A stretch of 64,000 nt of DNA from Brevipalpus yothersi (lineage: Eukaryota > Arthropoda > Arachnida > Trombidiformes > Tenuipalpidae). Made by a program: the position numbers and the translations under genes. The stretch spans positions 62,001 to 126,000 of the forward strand of contig QZCP01000077.1 of NCBI GenBank assembly GCA_003956705.1, given 5' to 3'. Every line of letters starts with the position of its first letter. Within the stretch, counting starts at the first letter, position 1. Below, piece by piece: positions 48,477 through 61,827 of the stretch. The notes beneath the pieces are model-generated. The model searched no databases and had not been told where the DNA came from. It worked only from the letters and a program-made list of their open reading frames with translations.

Positions 48477-50365
48477 GCACTATGTTCCCACAAAATTTTT
48501 CCCATAATTGTGTGTGTGAGAGAGAGAAAGAAAGAGAAAAATTAAAGTTAGCTCAAATAATCAGAACGAAAATTGTATATTACGACATGTAACAAATGAT
48601 ATCGAAAATGTTTCCACAGACACACATGCTGAAGCGGTTTGATGAATACTAGCCAGTTTTTAAAGAATTATTTTTGACTGATAATTCCAAGATCAGTTGA
48701 AAAAAGTTCTATAAAAGCTCGGATCATTCATACAAAATTCAATATTCTCAAATACCGGCTATGATTTCCATTCCATGCGTTCCACGCTAATTTACTATAA
48801 GGAAAGAATATTCGATTCAAGGGAATATGATTTGTTTCAGATCTTCTCACAACTCTCCTATCTTTCCTTTCATTTTTTCAATTTTATCAAACAAAATTTG
48901 TGTGTTAATATGAGGAAAGAGTAGAGATGAGCCTGAGGAGAATCTTGTTTTTTACAATTTTACATTACAATTTCCTATCAATTTTTCAGAAGATCATTGA
49001 TATTTATTCAGATAAATTTATCATCAAAAATTAAAGCTAACAGAATATTTATCCTATCTGTCTCTCTGTTGAACAGTTTTCAATTCAAGATTCAATCGAT
49101 CCTCGTATGGAAATAAGCTTCCATCATTTACCGATAATTCAGAATATAAATATTCAGGTAAAAAGGATGAAATGTGGAGCGAAGAGTTTTCCATATTCAT
49201 CTTTTTTGGTACTTTTATACCCTGAAGGCACATTGTTGAGAAAATTTAAGATAGCAAGTTAGAAAATTCACGAAGTGTATTCTTCTCTGGGTTTTTTAGC
49301 ACACTTGGGATAGCAAACAGTAATCAAGTTATGATCCATTTCTATTCGACCAAATGAGGCTGAAAACTATGGTAAAACATAGTCAAAATTAGGATAGGAT
49401 ATTGCCTAGTAGAAATAATTGGAATCCTACTAAACACCAGTAAATTCGTGAGGACTGAAAAATTTTTGTTCCTAAATCAGAGACTTGATATCATCATATG
49501 GGTGAGCTAGCACTCCCAAGCACTTTATTACAAAAACAAAGTATTCTCCATTCACAGAATCTATTCTCAATTCAACCATCTGAGCCCTTCTTTTAGTAAG
49601 ACCATTCATGAGTCAGATGCCACTGAGCGTGATAAACTAATATGTTTGTTTTATCAAACTTGAAGCGTTTCCATAGAGAAAGGGAGAAGAAAAAACTCAA
49701 GTTTTGAGATTCGAAAAAGAACCATATTCTGGGTATGATACACCCTGTTCTATTCATTTCACAGTCATGATAGATATTAGCCAACCATGACGTCCAGGGG
49801 GACATAGAAATGATGATCATCAATTGAGCAGGAGAATCGAGTGATATTTCACGTTCAAAATATTTGTGCTTCTCGCTATCTCAAGCTTGGTAAATCGGAA
49901 CAAATACATGTATTGTGGATCCCAATTCGTGATCTATCACAAAGATTTCAAATATTCAAGTTGAATAAAATATTAAGTGAATCAAATTCTTTAGATAATG
50001 ATGAGATCAGAAACAATCCAATTACCTTGTGTCTATGCAAAAATTATTTGAAAAAATCTTTTTTAGAACTCTTGGTGCATCAGTGAAACAATCGGTTTTC
50101 TACCTCAATCGAAGCTCCTGAAATGCTTCAACTGACAATTGAAACGATTTCAAAGTCAATCGATCCATGTGATGAAATAGTGAGCAATTTACAATTTCAA
50201 GAAGGTCCGATATGGTGATCTAATATCATCATCGATTGAGGTTTGGGACTTTTTTCGTTAGGACTCATGTTATCTCTTGTTCAACCTCTGTACCGAGAGA
50301 AATCAATTGATCATCCTCTCTCATCACGATCAATCAGTGATCGTGAAAGTGCCAAAGCCAAAGGT
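48477..50365. repeat. Intergenic region with the second copy of a dispersed segment
   Basis: From about 48983 to 49600 the sequence matches 9985-10610 on the same strand. The rest is 5' flank of the kinase gene. An in-frame extension exists upstream of the kinase ATG to 50243, but the family start MNRY at 50366 is preferred. Confidence 0.6.
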
Positions 50366-53300
50366 ATGAATCGTTATGTGATTCTGGGCCAGTTGGGTGA
50401 TGGAACCTATGGTACCGTTATATTAGCTCAACGTTATGACAATGGTGAAAAAGTGGCCATCAAAAAGTGAGTACAAATTATGAATGTAACATCAAAATGA
50501 ATGCTGCTGTAGTGTGTTGAGAATCTTCATTATTCTAAAGATTCCTTTCGGACAAAAGAAATTTATCATTTGATTCTTTTTTCTTTTTTCTCTCTTCCCA
50601 CAATAGGATGAAAAAGAAATATTTTTCCTGGGAGGAATGTATGAACCTTCGTGAAGTCAAGGTGAGTGAAAAAAATCGAATTTATGATCAATCAGCCTCG
50701 AAATGGTAAATCATTAGCGATTGTTTTAGGGATTGATTTGTGGGAGGAATGTTCTGAACACTAGTAATAAGATGAAGTATTCTGTTGTAAAGTTCTTATA
50801 AGGGTCCAAAAGCATCAAGTCATAGTATTGAATCTAGGAAATTTTGCTTCAAGGTAGAGGAGGTAGACATCATGTTCAGACTAATTAGTTCAATGTCATC
50901 ACTCGCTTGATGTTCAATGTCATCAATAGGAACAACAATGAACAACAGGAAACGATGCACGCACCAATGTCCACTCAAGTAAGTGGACATTGGTCCAAAT
51001 ATAATACTTGTAACCTTGCTCTCTTGACTTATCTATTAGTTCAATTATACAGAGTAAATATATGGGAGAAATAAACGTGCAAAGTATAATTAGGATGCTT
51101 GAAATCGATCCATGATGATCTGTACCACTGAAGAAGAGAGCAAAAACACATGTAATAACAGAATATTTGTCAATACAATCGTGGAGTAAAAGAAATTGAG
51201 AGGAACCAATCCATAGAGTAATGGACAAAATCTCGTGACCACACACATGAAGATAGACTCTCTGCCTATTTTGTCAACCAAAATCCTTCAATAATAGAAT
51301 TCATAACATCAAAAATAGAGTTCTAGAGTGATCTTCGCTTTACAAGCTTCGAGCACCATTCAATTTCTAAAAATGGTTGTAAAACTGTGATGAAAATGAT
51401 ATAAGAAGCTTTCAGATGAACTTACTTCGTAAGTGTAGAAGCAAGTTTCAGAATTCTAAAAAACGAATTTTGAGTTTTAGAGGAAGAATAGGCTAAGAAA
51501 CAGCTACAAAACTGTCGTTCAACATCGATTGATCTGCGTAGACTTCTTCAAATTATTTTGGTTGAGAAAACTAATTTAAACCATGCCGGAAGATCGAGAA
51601 CAAAATAAGTTTGTAGAATTCAGTTATTTTGTTGATTGAGTATCTACAACTCCATTTTTTCTCAGGAAATGCCGACCTCAAAGGGAGGAATACTTAAAAA
51701 TTAATCTTTGAGGAGTTTCATAAAATGATACAAAAGTTCACAATGTAAATTTGCACTGAAATCGAATTGAGAAATTCAGCTGAAAGAAATAGATTCCTTC
51801 ATTGATCTTAATTCATGGAACAAACTTTCCATTGATCCCACAAAATATATTCAAAATAAGAATTGAAGCCCCAAAACTGTCAAATTTAAGTTCATGAACC
51901 CGGTAGTCATTCATTGACTTAGGCTAGTAATCAGTAATCATTCTATCCTATTATTCAAACTCTCGTACTCAGAGCATATATATCGACAGTTGCTTATATC
52001 TCATTTCGTGTTCAAACTCACGAACTCCAAACCATTCGATCTTCTCATTTTCCCACAAACTATCATGAATAAGTTTGTTCAAATCAATGAATTCGCAGTA
52101 TCGACCTGTGTATAAAATGCTCCTCGAATATTCATTCCGCAGACATGAAAATGATTCTTTCTGGCGTTGATCGATTCTCAACTAGATTAGCTCACTACAG
52201 TATCATTTTTCAAAGCATAGAAAATGAACATTGCTCAGGAAGTCAAAATTCAGGCTGAATTCTAGAAAAATAAGACCTAAGATTGCTCCACCTTCGATAC
52301 AAGGGTCGTCAGTGTAGCTGCATGATTCTCTAGACACAAATAAATTAACACAACTCTTCTCATTTGATCATTTCTCTTTTCAGTCTCTTCAAAAACTTAC
52401 TCACCCAAATTTGGTCAAGCTGAGAGAAGTAATACGTGAAGACAATACTCTTTATTTTGTTTTTGAATACATGAAAGAAAATCTATACCAACTTATTAAA
52501 GATAGGTGAGTAAATTGAAATAGAACTCATCTAAAGAAGGCTTTACCAAGCGAATGAAGCCAAAATATTTATTTATCTCAATTGAGTCGAAAAATTACCA
52601 CTACTAGCTATAGAATTTGATTTTATCCTCTCTTCTGGAAACGATTTAGTTTTAAAATTAGAACTCAAGTGTTCTAGACTGAAATATCCTTCGATAGGAT
52701 TCTTTTCTTAGTCCTGTCAGGAGAAAAGAGTACAAAATCGATAGATCCAAAGCTTGAGCTGACTTTTCAGAGCTATTCAGAATAAACCAACTTTTGATGA
52801 AACTCAGTTTCCAAATGCTGAATTGAGCTTGAAAAAGTAACTTGCTTCAATGTTTTTCAATTTTGAGCTCAAAAATATGCGAGAAGACTTGACTAATAGA
52901 TCCAATATTAGGGATAGAGTTCTGAATTGATCCACTACGGAAGTAACCGATTCATTGAAAACGAAAAAACTTATACAGCAATTTAAATTTTACACTATTA
53001 ATACATTCGAGTGAAGTGAAACTATTTGACTAATCGTTCTGAGATCATTTTCAATTAATTCAATGTTTCAATATTGAAGTTCTTAAAAGAGAATTCTCCT
53101 TGTGTTCAAATCTTGAGGTTTGCTGAAATGGTTAGGTAAATTTCCGAGCTTCTGCAGATTTCTCACTAAAAAGGATCCCCAGAATTCGCTTCCTGATCAA
53201 GTAGTTCGACTTTTAAATCGAACGGTTACGGATTTCAAATAAATTTATATTCTTTGCTCACAACTTTTTCTTTATTCTATTTTCCAATAGAGAAAAACCT

Positions 53301-55341
53301 TTCCCCGAATCAGTCATTCGCAACATAATGTACCAAATTTTGCAAGGCCTAAATTTTATGCACAAACATGGTTTCTTCCATCGTGATATAAAGCCAGAGA
53401 ATCTATTGTGTAACGGACCAGAACTCATAAAAATAGCCGATTTCGGCTTAGCCAGAGAAATTCGTTCACGTCCTCCTTACACTGATTATGTATCAACTCG
53501 ATGGTATCGAGCACCAGAAGTTCTGCTGCGTTCGACAAACTATTCATCTCCTGTGGACATTTGGGCTGTTGGCTGTATTATGGCTGAACTTTACACCTTA
53601 CAGCCACTCTTTCCAGGACGCAGTGAAGTGGATCAAATTTTTCGAATATGCAGTATTCTCGGGACACCAGACAAGGTATGCTTTTCTCCCTTTCATTGAA
53701 CCTTCAAGTTCTATGAATGGGTATTGATGGGTGTTCGATGACATCGGTTAATTGAACCTTTGCGAAACCTTTAATGACAATCGAATGAACAATATCTAGG
53801 GAATATTGGTTATTTTTATTTTTTTTCGATTTTCTTCACACTTTTTCAAAAAAATATCTAAATAGTTTTCCATCACGATTATGAGCTCATATGGCTATAA
53901 GGAATAGATAATTTCAGAGAATGAGATTCGTTTTCACCTCTATTGGTACTAATGATCATTGAATAATGGTCACGCACAACGAATTAGCAAGTCTTTGAAA
54001 TGAATCCAAAACTATTGTTCCTTTTGCCAGAGACTCCGGCCAATATATGATTCCATGAATTCTAAGCTGAGAATTTGTGAAAGTTTTCAATATAAATACC
54101 TACAATATTCCCTGAATTAGCTATTCAAACCGAAGGTCCACGTACCTGACCTGATTTACAGAGTCCTACTTGAACAATCATCCAACCGTTCAGATATGAG
54201 AGGAGGTCATTTGCATATTCATTTGGCATACCAACATTTGTGTAATGAAAGTGTTAGCTGAAGAGAGAGAGAGAGAGAAAGCTTATTAATAATAACCGCT
54301 CATGTCTCGAGCAGCAATAAAAAATATATTATTTCAGATTGATGAGAAGGAATACATCGAATCTAATTGTTTTGCTTTCCTTCTTTTTTTCATATTTACT
54401 CAAATAATTCATACTTTTGAATACACAATTCACTGTTTACAATCGTGCAGAAAGATTGGCTAGAGGGTTACCAGTTAGCCTCAGCAATGAACTTCAAATT
54501 TCCTCTCATGACTTCAATAAGCTTCGATTCGGTGGTAACAAATGCCTGTCCACAGGGTATCAGTATGATGGTGGAAACGCTTAAATGGAATCCTTCGAAA
54601 AGGCCAACAGTCGCTCAATCATTACGATGTCCATATTTTCAGCAACAAAAAATAGGAACCTCTCAATCCCAGGGAACGCCAAGCTCTAATCGATCAACTT
54701 TACGTTCTCAATCAAATTCGCTCAACAATCTTCCAAGAGAAATGGTATTGTCAAAAAGTGTCTCAAAAAATAGGAAACTTGCATCATCTCCACCGCAAGA
54801 TGATCTAACCAGTCCATATGGAAAGTCAAATATTTTCTCACGTAAACAAGATTCTAACATGGATGACAATGAAAATACAATCAAGGGCCTTGATGAGAAT
54901 GGAGAGGAAAATTTGATACACAAAAATCAGAATGGTCTGTCAGCAAAAGATCGTTACATGGCCAAATCTCGATATATTGCCGGTCAAAATACCAAAAATG
55001 TCTCACATAATGGTTCGAGTAAGTGAATAAGGTGTGCAAAATACGAATATTGTATCATCTCTCTAAATTTGATATTTCTGGTATGTCTGGTTAATTCTTT
55101 AGGTAATGTCAATAATGGTCGAAAATTTTCCATAACCTCTATGAGCAGTACGAACAAGATTTCACAATCGATTCCTTTGAGCTCTGTGACAGGTAAAACT
55201 GATTGGATATCAAAGTGAGTAATTTTTGTCATTTTTTTACCGGAGAATTTTCAGAGAAGAATTCTAGGGTTTCAGGGACAGAAATTTACATAATGATGAG
55301 ATAATTATACATATTTTCTTCTCTCCAGGTATCTTAAATAG
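50366..55341 (+). CDS. MAK: MAK/ICK (RCK family) ciliary protein kinase
   Basis: RCK kinases (vertebrate MAK and CILK1, nematode DYF-5) act in cilia and control ciliary length and intraflagellar transport turnaround. Exons: 50366-50466, 50607-50661, 52384-52505, 53291-53675, 54451-55018, 55103-55214 and 55329-55341, phases closing, 451 residues. The start MNRYVILGQLGDGTYG holds the Gly loop; VAIKK gives the ATP-binding Lys; then FSWEECMNLREVK, HRDIKPENLL (catalytic loop), DFGLARE, TDY (the TXY activation motif), WYRAPEVLLRSTNYSSP, and LKWNPSKRPTVAQSLRCPYF at the end of the kinase domain (about residue 285). The tail is Ser/Asn-rich and ends in GKTDWISKYLK, resembling the conserved TDW.(S/A)KY end of MAK. 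Introns 2, 3 and 4 are large; parts of introns 2 and 3 recur at 10620-11165. Confidence 0.94.
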
Positions 55342-56028
55342 ATATTAACGTTTTTATGGAAGGAGGAAATCTTCAAATTCGATGGTCTCATTTCATCCTT
55401 GAACCATTTGAGAACTTATGTCACAAAAATAAGTCAAGATTTTGCTAGAAATAAGTAAATCCTTAAAAAACAAATACATTGTAAGAATCATAGAACGTTC
55501 TAGATGCTATTTTTACATTTATCAGCCCTTATTCGAAGAGGGTTTGAAATTTGGGAAAAAAATTATCAAAAAAATACTCAAACAGTGTCCAATTTCTCTC
55601 TGATTATAATTTAAACCCATTTAATAAGATAATTAACCAAATTTACCTAAGAAAATTTGCTCCACAAACAATTGCTTATCAAAACGCATTTAAATAAGTG
55701 GAAAGAGAAAGAGAACAAAATCATTTGATCGTCCCAAAGAATTGGCAATGAGTATATTTATGAGAGAGAGAGAATTGTGTGTTAGGAACAATCTGGCAGC
55801 ATATCTTCAAATTAATTGGATGTAAGAAATTTTTCCTGTTGATTTGGTGACTTATGATGATTGACAGTCACTCATATGCTTACAAAGTAGCTAAAGTAAA
55901 AATTGGTATTTTTCAGCGATGAAATTGCTGAAACTTTTGAAAAAATCAGAAATCATGGTATCAACATAAATAAGCTGTGATCTTAAGCTATTTCTAATCG
56001 ATAGAAAAAAAGTGCAACAATTATGAAA
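55342..56028. other. Convergent intergenic region
   Basis: Lies between the kinase stop (plus) and the ZP gene stop (minus), so it holds both 3' UTRs. AT-rich, no gene seen. Confidence 0.45.
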
Positions 56029-59000
56029 CTAATTTGGTGCAACATCTAGTTTGCCATGGTTTTCTAGCCTAGTGAGATCTTGATGTTTGGCATCCATGCT
56101 TAAAAATTGTCTAGGATCAAACAGAGTATAAACTGATCGTCTTAATCGAGAATTCTTTCTGATCCTGACTGGCTCGTACAACTCTAATTCTTTAAGAGGA
56201 TTGAACAAGGCATCTTCATCCCATTTACGCAGAGATGAGCTAGGAACCAGTGATGATGAACGCTTGGTCAATGGTCTTCCGATTTCGTTGAGGTCATCAT
56301 TGAAACTTTCCGAGGCTTCAACCTTAGCCACTCGAGATCTCGAAGCTCGAGTTGTGGTCGAAGTTGTTGTTGATCGAGTAAAGGAACCATATCTGAAACT
56401 TGGTCTCTTGGTAGTGGTCATAATGCTTGCTCTCACAGTAGGCACAGTTGATACTACTCTTCGAACTGGAATACTTCTAGGACTGGGTCGAAGACGATTT
56501 CGCAAGAATGTTCGCCTAGTTGATGTTGCCCTTGTTGTGGGTGCTTCGGTAGTGGTAGTGGTAGTCGTGGTACTAGTGGTGGTTGTGGTTGTTGACCTTC
56601 GAGGTTTCTATTATTCAAATTGGAAAGTGAGATGAGTATCAGCTGGAGATTCTTAATTTAAGTGATTGGCATAGTCCTATCGATGAGAGTATGGTATCTA
56701 CATTTCGAATTTTATCTTTATGAGATTTGACAATAATTTGGCAATAATTTTCATTGCTAGGGAGGAATACATCTCTGAATGGTTATTGCAAACAAGCTAT
56801 GAAGTTCAAAGCTTAAGATAATCACATCTTCTGTTAACTCATTATCTCACTTGGCAGTATAGCTGTTCTATGAACTGGCATAAACAAATCGAGCTCTGAA
56901 TTTAGAAAAATGTATGAAACATTATGGAATTATAGAATTTCATCTAAATCTCTCTGATTTTATGGGGCCAATCGAGAAAGTCGCCCAACACCTTCATATG
57001 TACTTAGACGATGGTAAATCATGTGTTATTTAGGTGGAGAACCACCTTACTACTCACCTTAGGGGATTTTGAGATTGATGAGGTTCTAATTACGGGCGCT
57101 AATAAAAAACAGAAAATTATCAAATAAAAATTTATGGGGTTAACAAGCAAGATTTACTCGCTGACTTACAATTGAGACGAGTAGTTCGCTTATTTGATCT
57201 ATCACCAATGGCAAGATCTTTTGGCTTTATCGATTTTCTAGTTCGAACCGAAGGACGCTTGGATGGCCTTGATACTCTACTTTTGGGAATACTGTCCTCA
57301 TCATCTTTTAAAGAGAATAAAATTTCGATTATATGAAAGTCGAGATGGAAAAAAAGGGTTCCCATTCACAACGCTCTGACCAAGGGTCTAAAAATTGGAG
57401 ATGAAAACATTCTGAAAACTAGTGGGCTACAGATATTGAAAGAAAATCTTCTAATAGGAAATCCTATGGATGTTGTCTAACATGGTCATGCAAATGAATT
57501 ACAAGTCAACTTGCTTTTATCGATATAATGAACCTCAAAATTCGGGACTCACCTTCAGATTCGGTAGTAGTGCGAGGGGCTGATGTTGTTGTCGTTGAGG
57601 TTTTGGACTTTTCCCGCTTCTTGTTTGAAGATGAACTTTGTCTTCGTGAAGATGAGGCAAGTTTGGAATCTTCATCAAATCTTGAAGTACGTCTGAGAGA
57701 TTTCAATTTCAAAAGTCTTGGTCCAGAGGCAGTAATCACTTCGGTTGTTGTTCTAGGTCTTTTGGTGGTAGTGGTCACTGGAATGTCTTCTTCATCACTT
57801 GGATTCTCAGTGGTCACTTTCTTCTTCTTTTTGGAATCAGATTTTGCCAAACTACCAGATCGCTTATCGGAGCTTGAAACGTTTCGGGTTGTCGATTTAT
57901 CCTTCTTCTTATCAGATTTATCTGATTTGATGATAATAATTAACGGTGTTTTGGGTATCGGTGTTGTTGTGGTGGAAACTTTGGTGGCTGAACTTTTCAC
58001 CAGAGATCGTAAACCTATTTATTCAGAAGAATGGGGAATGAATTATCACAATTGGTAAGCAGTGAAGAGCATTAAAAAAGTGACAGAATACAATCGATCA
58101 GTTAGTTGGTGTCTGATGAGTCCAAACTTTGTCAGGAAAAAATGATACTCTCAGATAGTATGAGAACATATTCCAACATACCTCCTGATAAAAATACGTG
58201 ATCATCATCATCTTCTTCATCTTCATCATCATCATTTTTTTCATCATTTTTAGAGCTACCTCGAGTTCTGATCGATTTTTTTATTTTAGATCGTGAAGTT
58301 GTCAAAAGTCGCTTACTTGCTTCTCTTGATTCTTCAGCGTCTTCATCATCCTCGTCCTCATCTTTCGACTCCTTTTTGGAGTCATCTTTTTTATCACCAT
58401 CTTCATCTTCATCTCCATCTTCGCCCTTTGATTCCGGTTTAGAATCATCATCTAGGATAAAATATGCATTAGAATCAGATTAATTGAGACTTGATCATGG
58501 AGTGAAAAAAAAATCACCAACATGGATATTCTTCTAGTGATGCCTAAATGTTCTGATTGGAATCATTTTTTGCCCGATGAAACATAATGCGGAATCATGT
58601 TTGTTTCCATACCATTCAAAGATTCAAATGAATTTGAGTGCTCTTGATGCTTTAAACTTACCAAATTTTTTTGATAATCTCATTATTACCAAATTAAGTA
58701 GAATTTTGCCACTCAAAAATTAATAAAAAATTTTCTCATGATAAAATGACCTCAAATTATGAAAATAATGTAAGCTCAAATCTTAAAGCCCAACATAACA
58801 ACAATAACATTAATAGCTTGAATTAGCATGAAAGATATTTTGATTCCATCATTCAATTCGATCTGATTGCTGATCCACTCATTGATTCGCTGGAATATTC
58901 AAATTAGCAGATGCCCATATTCTTACCTGAATGATTTGATTTTTCTGATGATGATTCAGGTGTAGTAGCCTTTTCTTCATCATCTTTCTCTTCTTTACTT

Positions 59001-61827
59001 TCTTTGTCTCCCGTATCATTATCATCAGTTTTTTCCTTTTTGTTTTCATCATCTAGCTCAACGGAACTTTCTTTATCCTCTTTATCACCATCAGATTTGT
59101 CTTCCTTTTCTTCTTTTTCATCTTTTCCACCATTCTCTCCATCTTCTTTTCGAGGACCACGACTGATGATGTGTACCCACACACACACACACAGGTACAC
59201 AAGATTTTGGAGAAAAAATGATGATAAAGAAAAGACAATCAAAATATGAGAAAAAAAGAATCGAAACCTACTCAAATTTGCTGCTGCGTATTGTTGAGCC
59301 ACAACAAAATTGAACACTCTTCGATCTAAGAGATCTTTTACAAAGATCAATTTTAGTCGGTTAGTTGGTTAACTATTCACTCATAAAATTAATCAATCGA
59401 TTGATTTCCAATCAATAGCTTACCTTCCTCCTTCCTCTCCACTCGATTCGTTGTCCTTCTCATCTTCATCTTCTTTCTCATCTTTCGCTGCACTTGCCTG
59501 GGTAGTACTTGATCCTTCACCATCATCACTTGATTCACCATCACCACCTTCATCATCATCTCGCTTTGGTGGAGCAGATGTTGACTGGTTGATTATCGAA
59601 TATGTTCAAAAAATTTTGTGAATTCAAAATCGCAATTCGCAGATAAATAAAAAGAAAGAAAGAAAGAAAAAAGTCACGGTCACAACTATTAGCATCACAA
59701 GAGAAAGTTTTTTAAATTAAACTCGTTCTCCTGGAGCATTTATTTTTTTCACTTTCTCTAAATCTTCAATCTATCTTAAATCCTCTATCCTTATAAAGTA
59801 TGTGTTTACATTGCGACATCATATCAACAAACACTCACTCACACACACTTATACACATATCCACCGAAATGAGTTGAATCAAAATTCAATCAATTTTCGA
59901 TTCATATTTTTCGATTGGATAATTAGAAGGAAATTTTTGAATATCGCTAACGAATATATTCACTGAAAGGTTGATATGTCACCAGAACGAGGTATGTATC
60001 ACATCATCTACCATCTCACATGGAGAGGTTTGTTTTTCGAAAAGTCATGAAACTTTTCGTATTGGTTAATACAGTAGTATTTTGGATAATGGATAATGTA
60101 TCAACATTGAAGCATGTTATTGACTTCAACTCATGTCTACACACACTTAGTGCTGAGGAATGATTTGATTTTACTTACCGATTTGGAGTCTGAATCAGAA
60201 TCTTCTTTATCAGCATCGGGTTTCTCCTCTTTTTCACCTTCTCCATCGGATGATCCTGGTGTATCACTTCCATCTTCTTTCTTTTTATCTTCTCCATCTC
60301 CATCACCTTTACTTTCATCTTTGCCATCCTCTTTATCATCACCCTCTTTATCACCATCTTCTTTGCCACCTTCACCTTTATCCTCATCTTTACCATCCTC
60401 ATCACGTTTACCATCCTTCGATCCATTTCCATCACCACTGATCATCTGTTGTTCGGCTGGACATCGTTCTGCACATTCCTTTTTACACAGCTCAACATTA
60501 CACGTCAAGTGGACATTCGAATGTTCCGGAAATTTGAATGCCTAATCATCATCAACATAAAATGAATCAAATGATAGTATAGATTAAATGATGATGATAA
60601 TGGTGTGTATGATTTTCTTCGAGTGATCAGTATGGTCATGATAAATGAGTGTGTATGTAGTGTAACAGTGATGGACAATCAAGAAACTATCAGTACCACT
60701 TGGAAATTTTTTTTTCATTCTTTTTTATTCTCTCATGTTTGTTTACTTGTTGTTGCTTCAAGTGATTCAATATGAGTCATTTACTCTTTCTCTTCATCTC
60801 AAAAGGAAAGAAATTATCCTGACATATACACATACACACACATACAAGCACATTGACAAGTGGTCTTTCACATTGAAATCAATTGAATCAACTTAACCAC
60901 TCCTTATCACCATCATCAACAACAACAAGCAGCAACCAACAACGTCCAATGCGAAAAAGTATTTTTCAAGTATTGTGGCCATCTCACCATTAACATTCTC
61001 TCTCATAACTGACCACTCTTACTTGACCCCTTCAATCGACTTACCGTTACAGTACTGAATGCAATTACTGTGGCACCAGAATCACCAGTTTCCGATGTTC
61101 GACGCCATACATCCATAAGTTTCGGCTTCAATGGACAACCATCATCGGAACTTAATTGTAATAACGCTGGACTACTATCGTTAATTGATTTCTCATTATC
61201 ATACGCATAACAATCTTTAACACGAATATCGGTATTTTTTCGTGAATCACGAATATATATGGCCAGTGTAAGATTTTCTCCAACCTTGACCGGTCCAGAT
61301 ATTGGTGTATTACTTGGGAAACGGCCTTTGGTAACATCCATCCAACAATCAACTTTATGCTCATCGCCAGCAAAATCAGCCATTGGAACCTTGAAGAGAC
61401 AGAAAATATATGTGTATATATCCAAAATGGTATTATACTCTCTCTCAAGATCAAATCATATCATCATACATAATTGGCTTTAATTATAGCCTTTAGAACA
61501 TTCTAACTACCACTAATACTACTGTGGTACTGTCAAAATGTTAATTTGAGGCCCACACTTACCGTTATCACGTCAAGCATGTCCACTTGGAAAGGCTTAA
61601 AAATGACTTTCTTCGCCTGAACAGGCACATCATCGGACAGTAAATATCTACATGATAGTAGACGAGCTGAATCCCATACTTCTTGATAAATTGGATCATT
61701 TTGGAATATGACAACATTCTCAAATTGTCGTGAATCTTTACCATCCACCATCACACTTGATGTGCCACAAGCGTTTGACAATATCTTGAATGAATATGAT
61801 TGTTGATCACTTTTTTCTTTCACATAT
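56029..61827 (-). CDS. ZP-domain protein with long acidic/basic and Thr-rich tail, 5' end missing
   Basis: ZP-domain proteins polymerise in apical extracellular matrix and cuticle. Minus-strand exons: 61827-61563, 61389-61045, 60541-60179, 59584-59424, 59162-58927, 58451-58182, 58014-57553, 57304-57170, 57098-57058 and 56607-56029. All phases close and give 951 residues to the stop. The ZP module spans the first three exons: SNACGTSSV, FENVVIFQNDPIYQEVWD, LLSCRY, then DCWMDVTKG, VGENLTLAIYIRD, VKDCYAYD, DDGCPLKPKLM, FKFPEHSNVHLTCNVELC. After it, about 350 residues are Asp/Glu/Lys/Ser repeats, then a Lys/Ser/Thr-rich region with TTTT runs, and a basic end with RLRRS (possible furin site). No transmembrane helix is seen at the C-terminus, unusual for insect ZP proteins. 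The first exon starts in mid codon, so the signal peptide and N-terminal part lie upstream. Confidence 0.85.

Noticed and set aside
56201..56635. Plus-strand valine-rich open frame
   Set aside because: It is the antisense of threonine-repeat codons in the last ZP exon.
57528..58058. Plus-strand 176-codon open frame
   Set aside because: It is the antisense shadow of the Lys/Ser/Thr-rich ZP exon; the minus strand has consistent splice phases.
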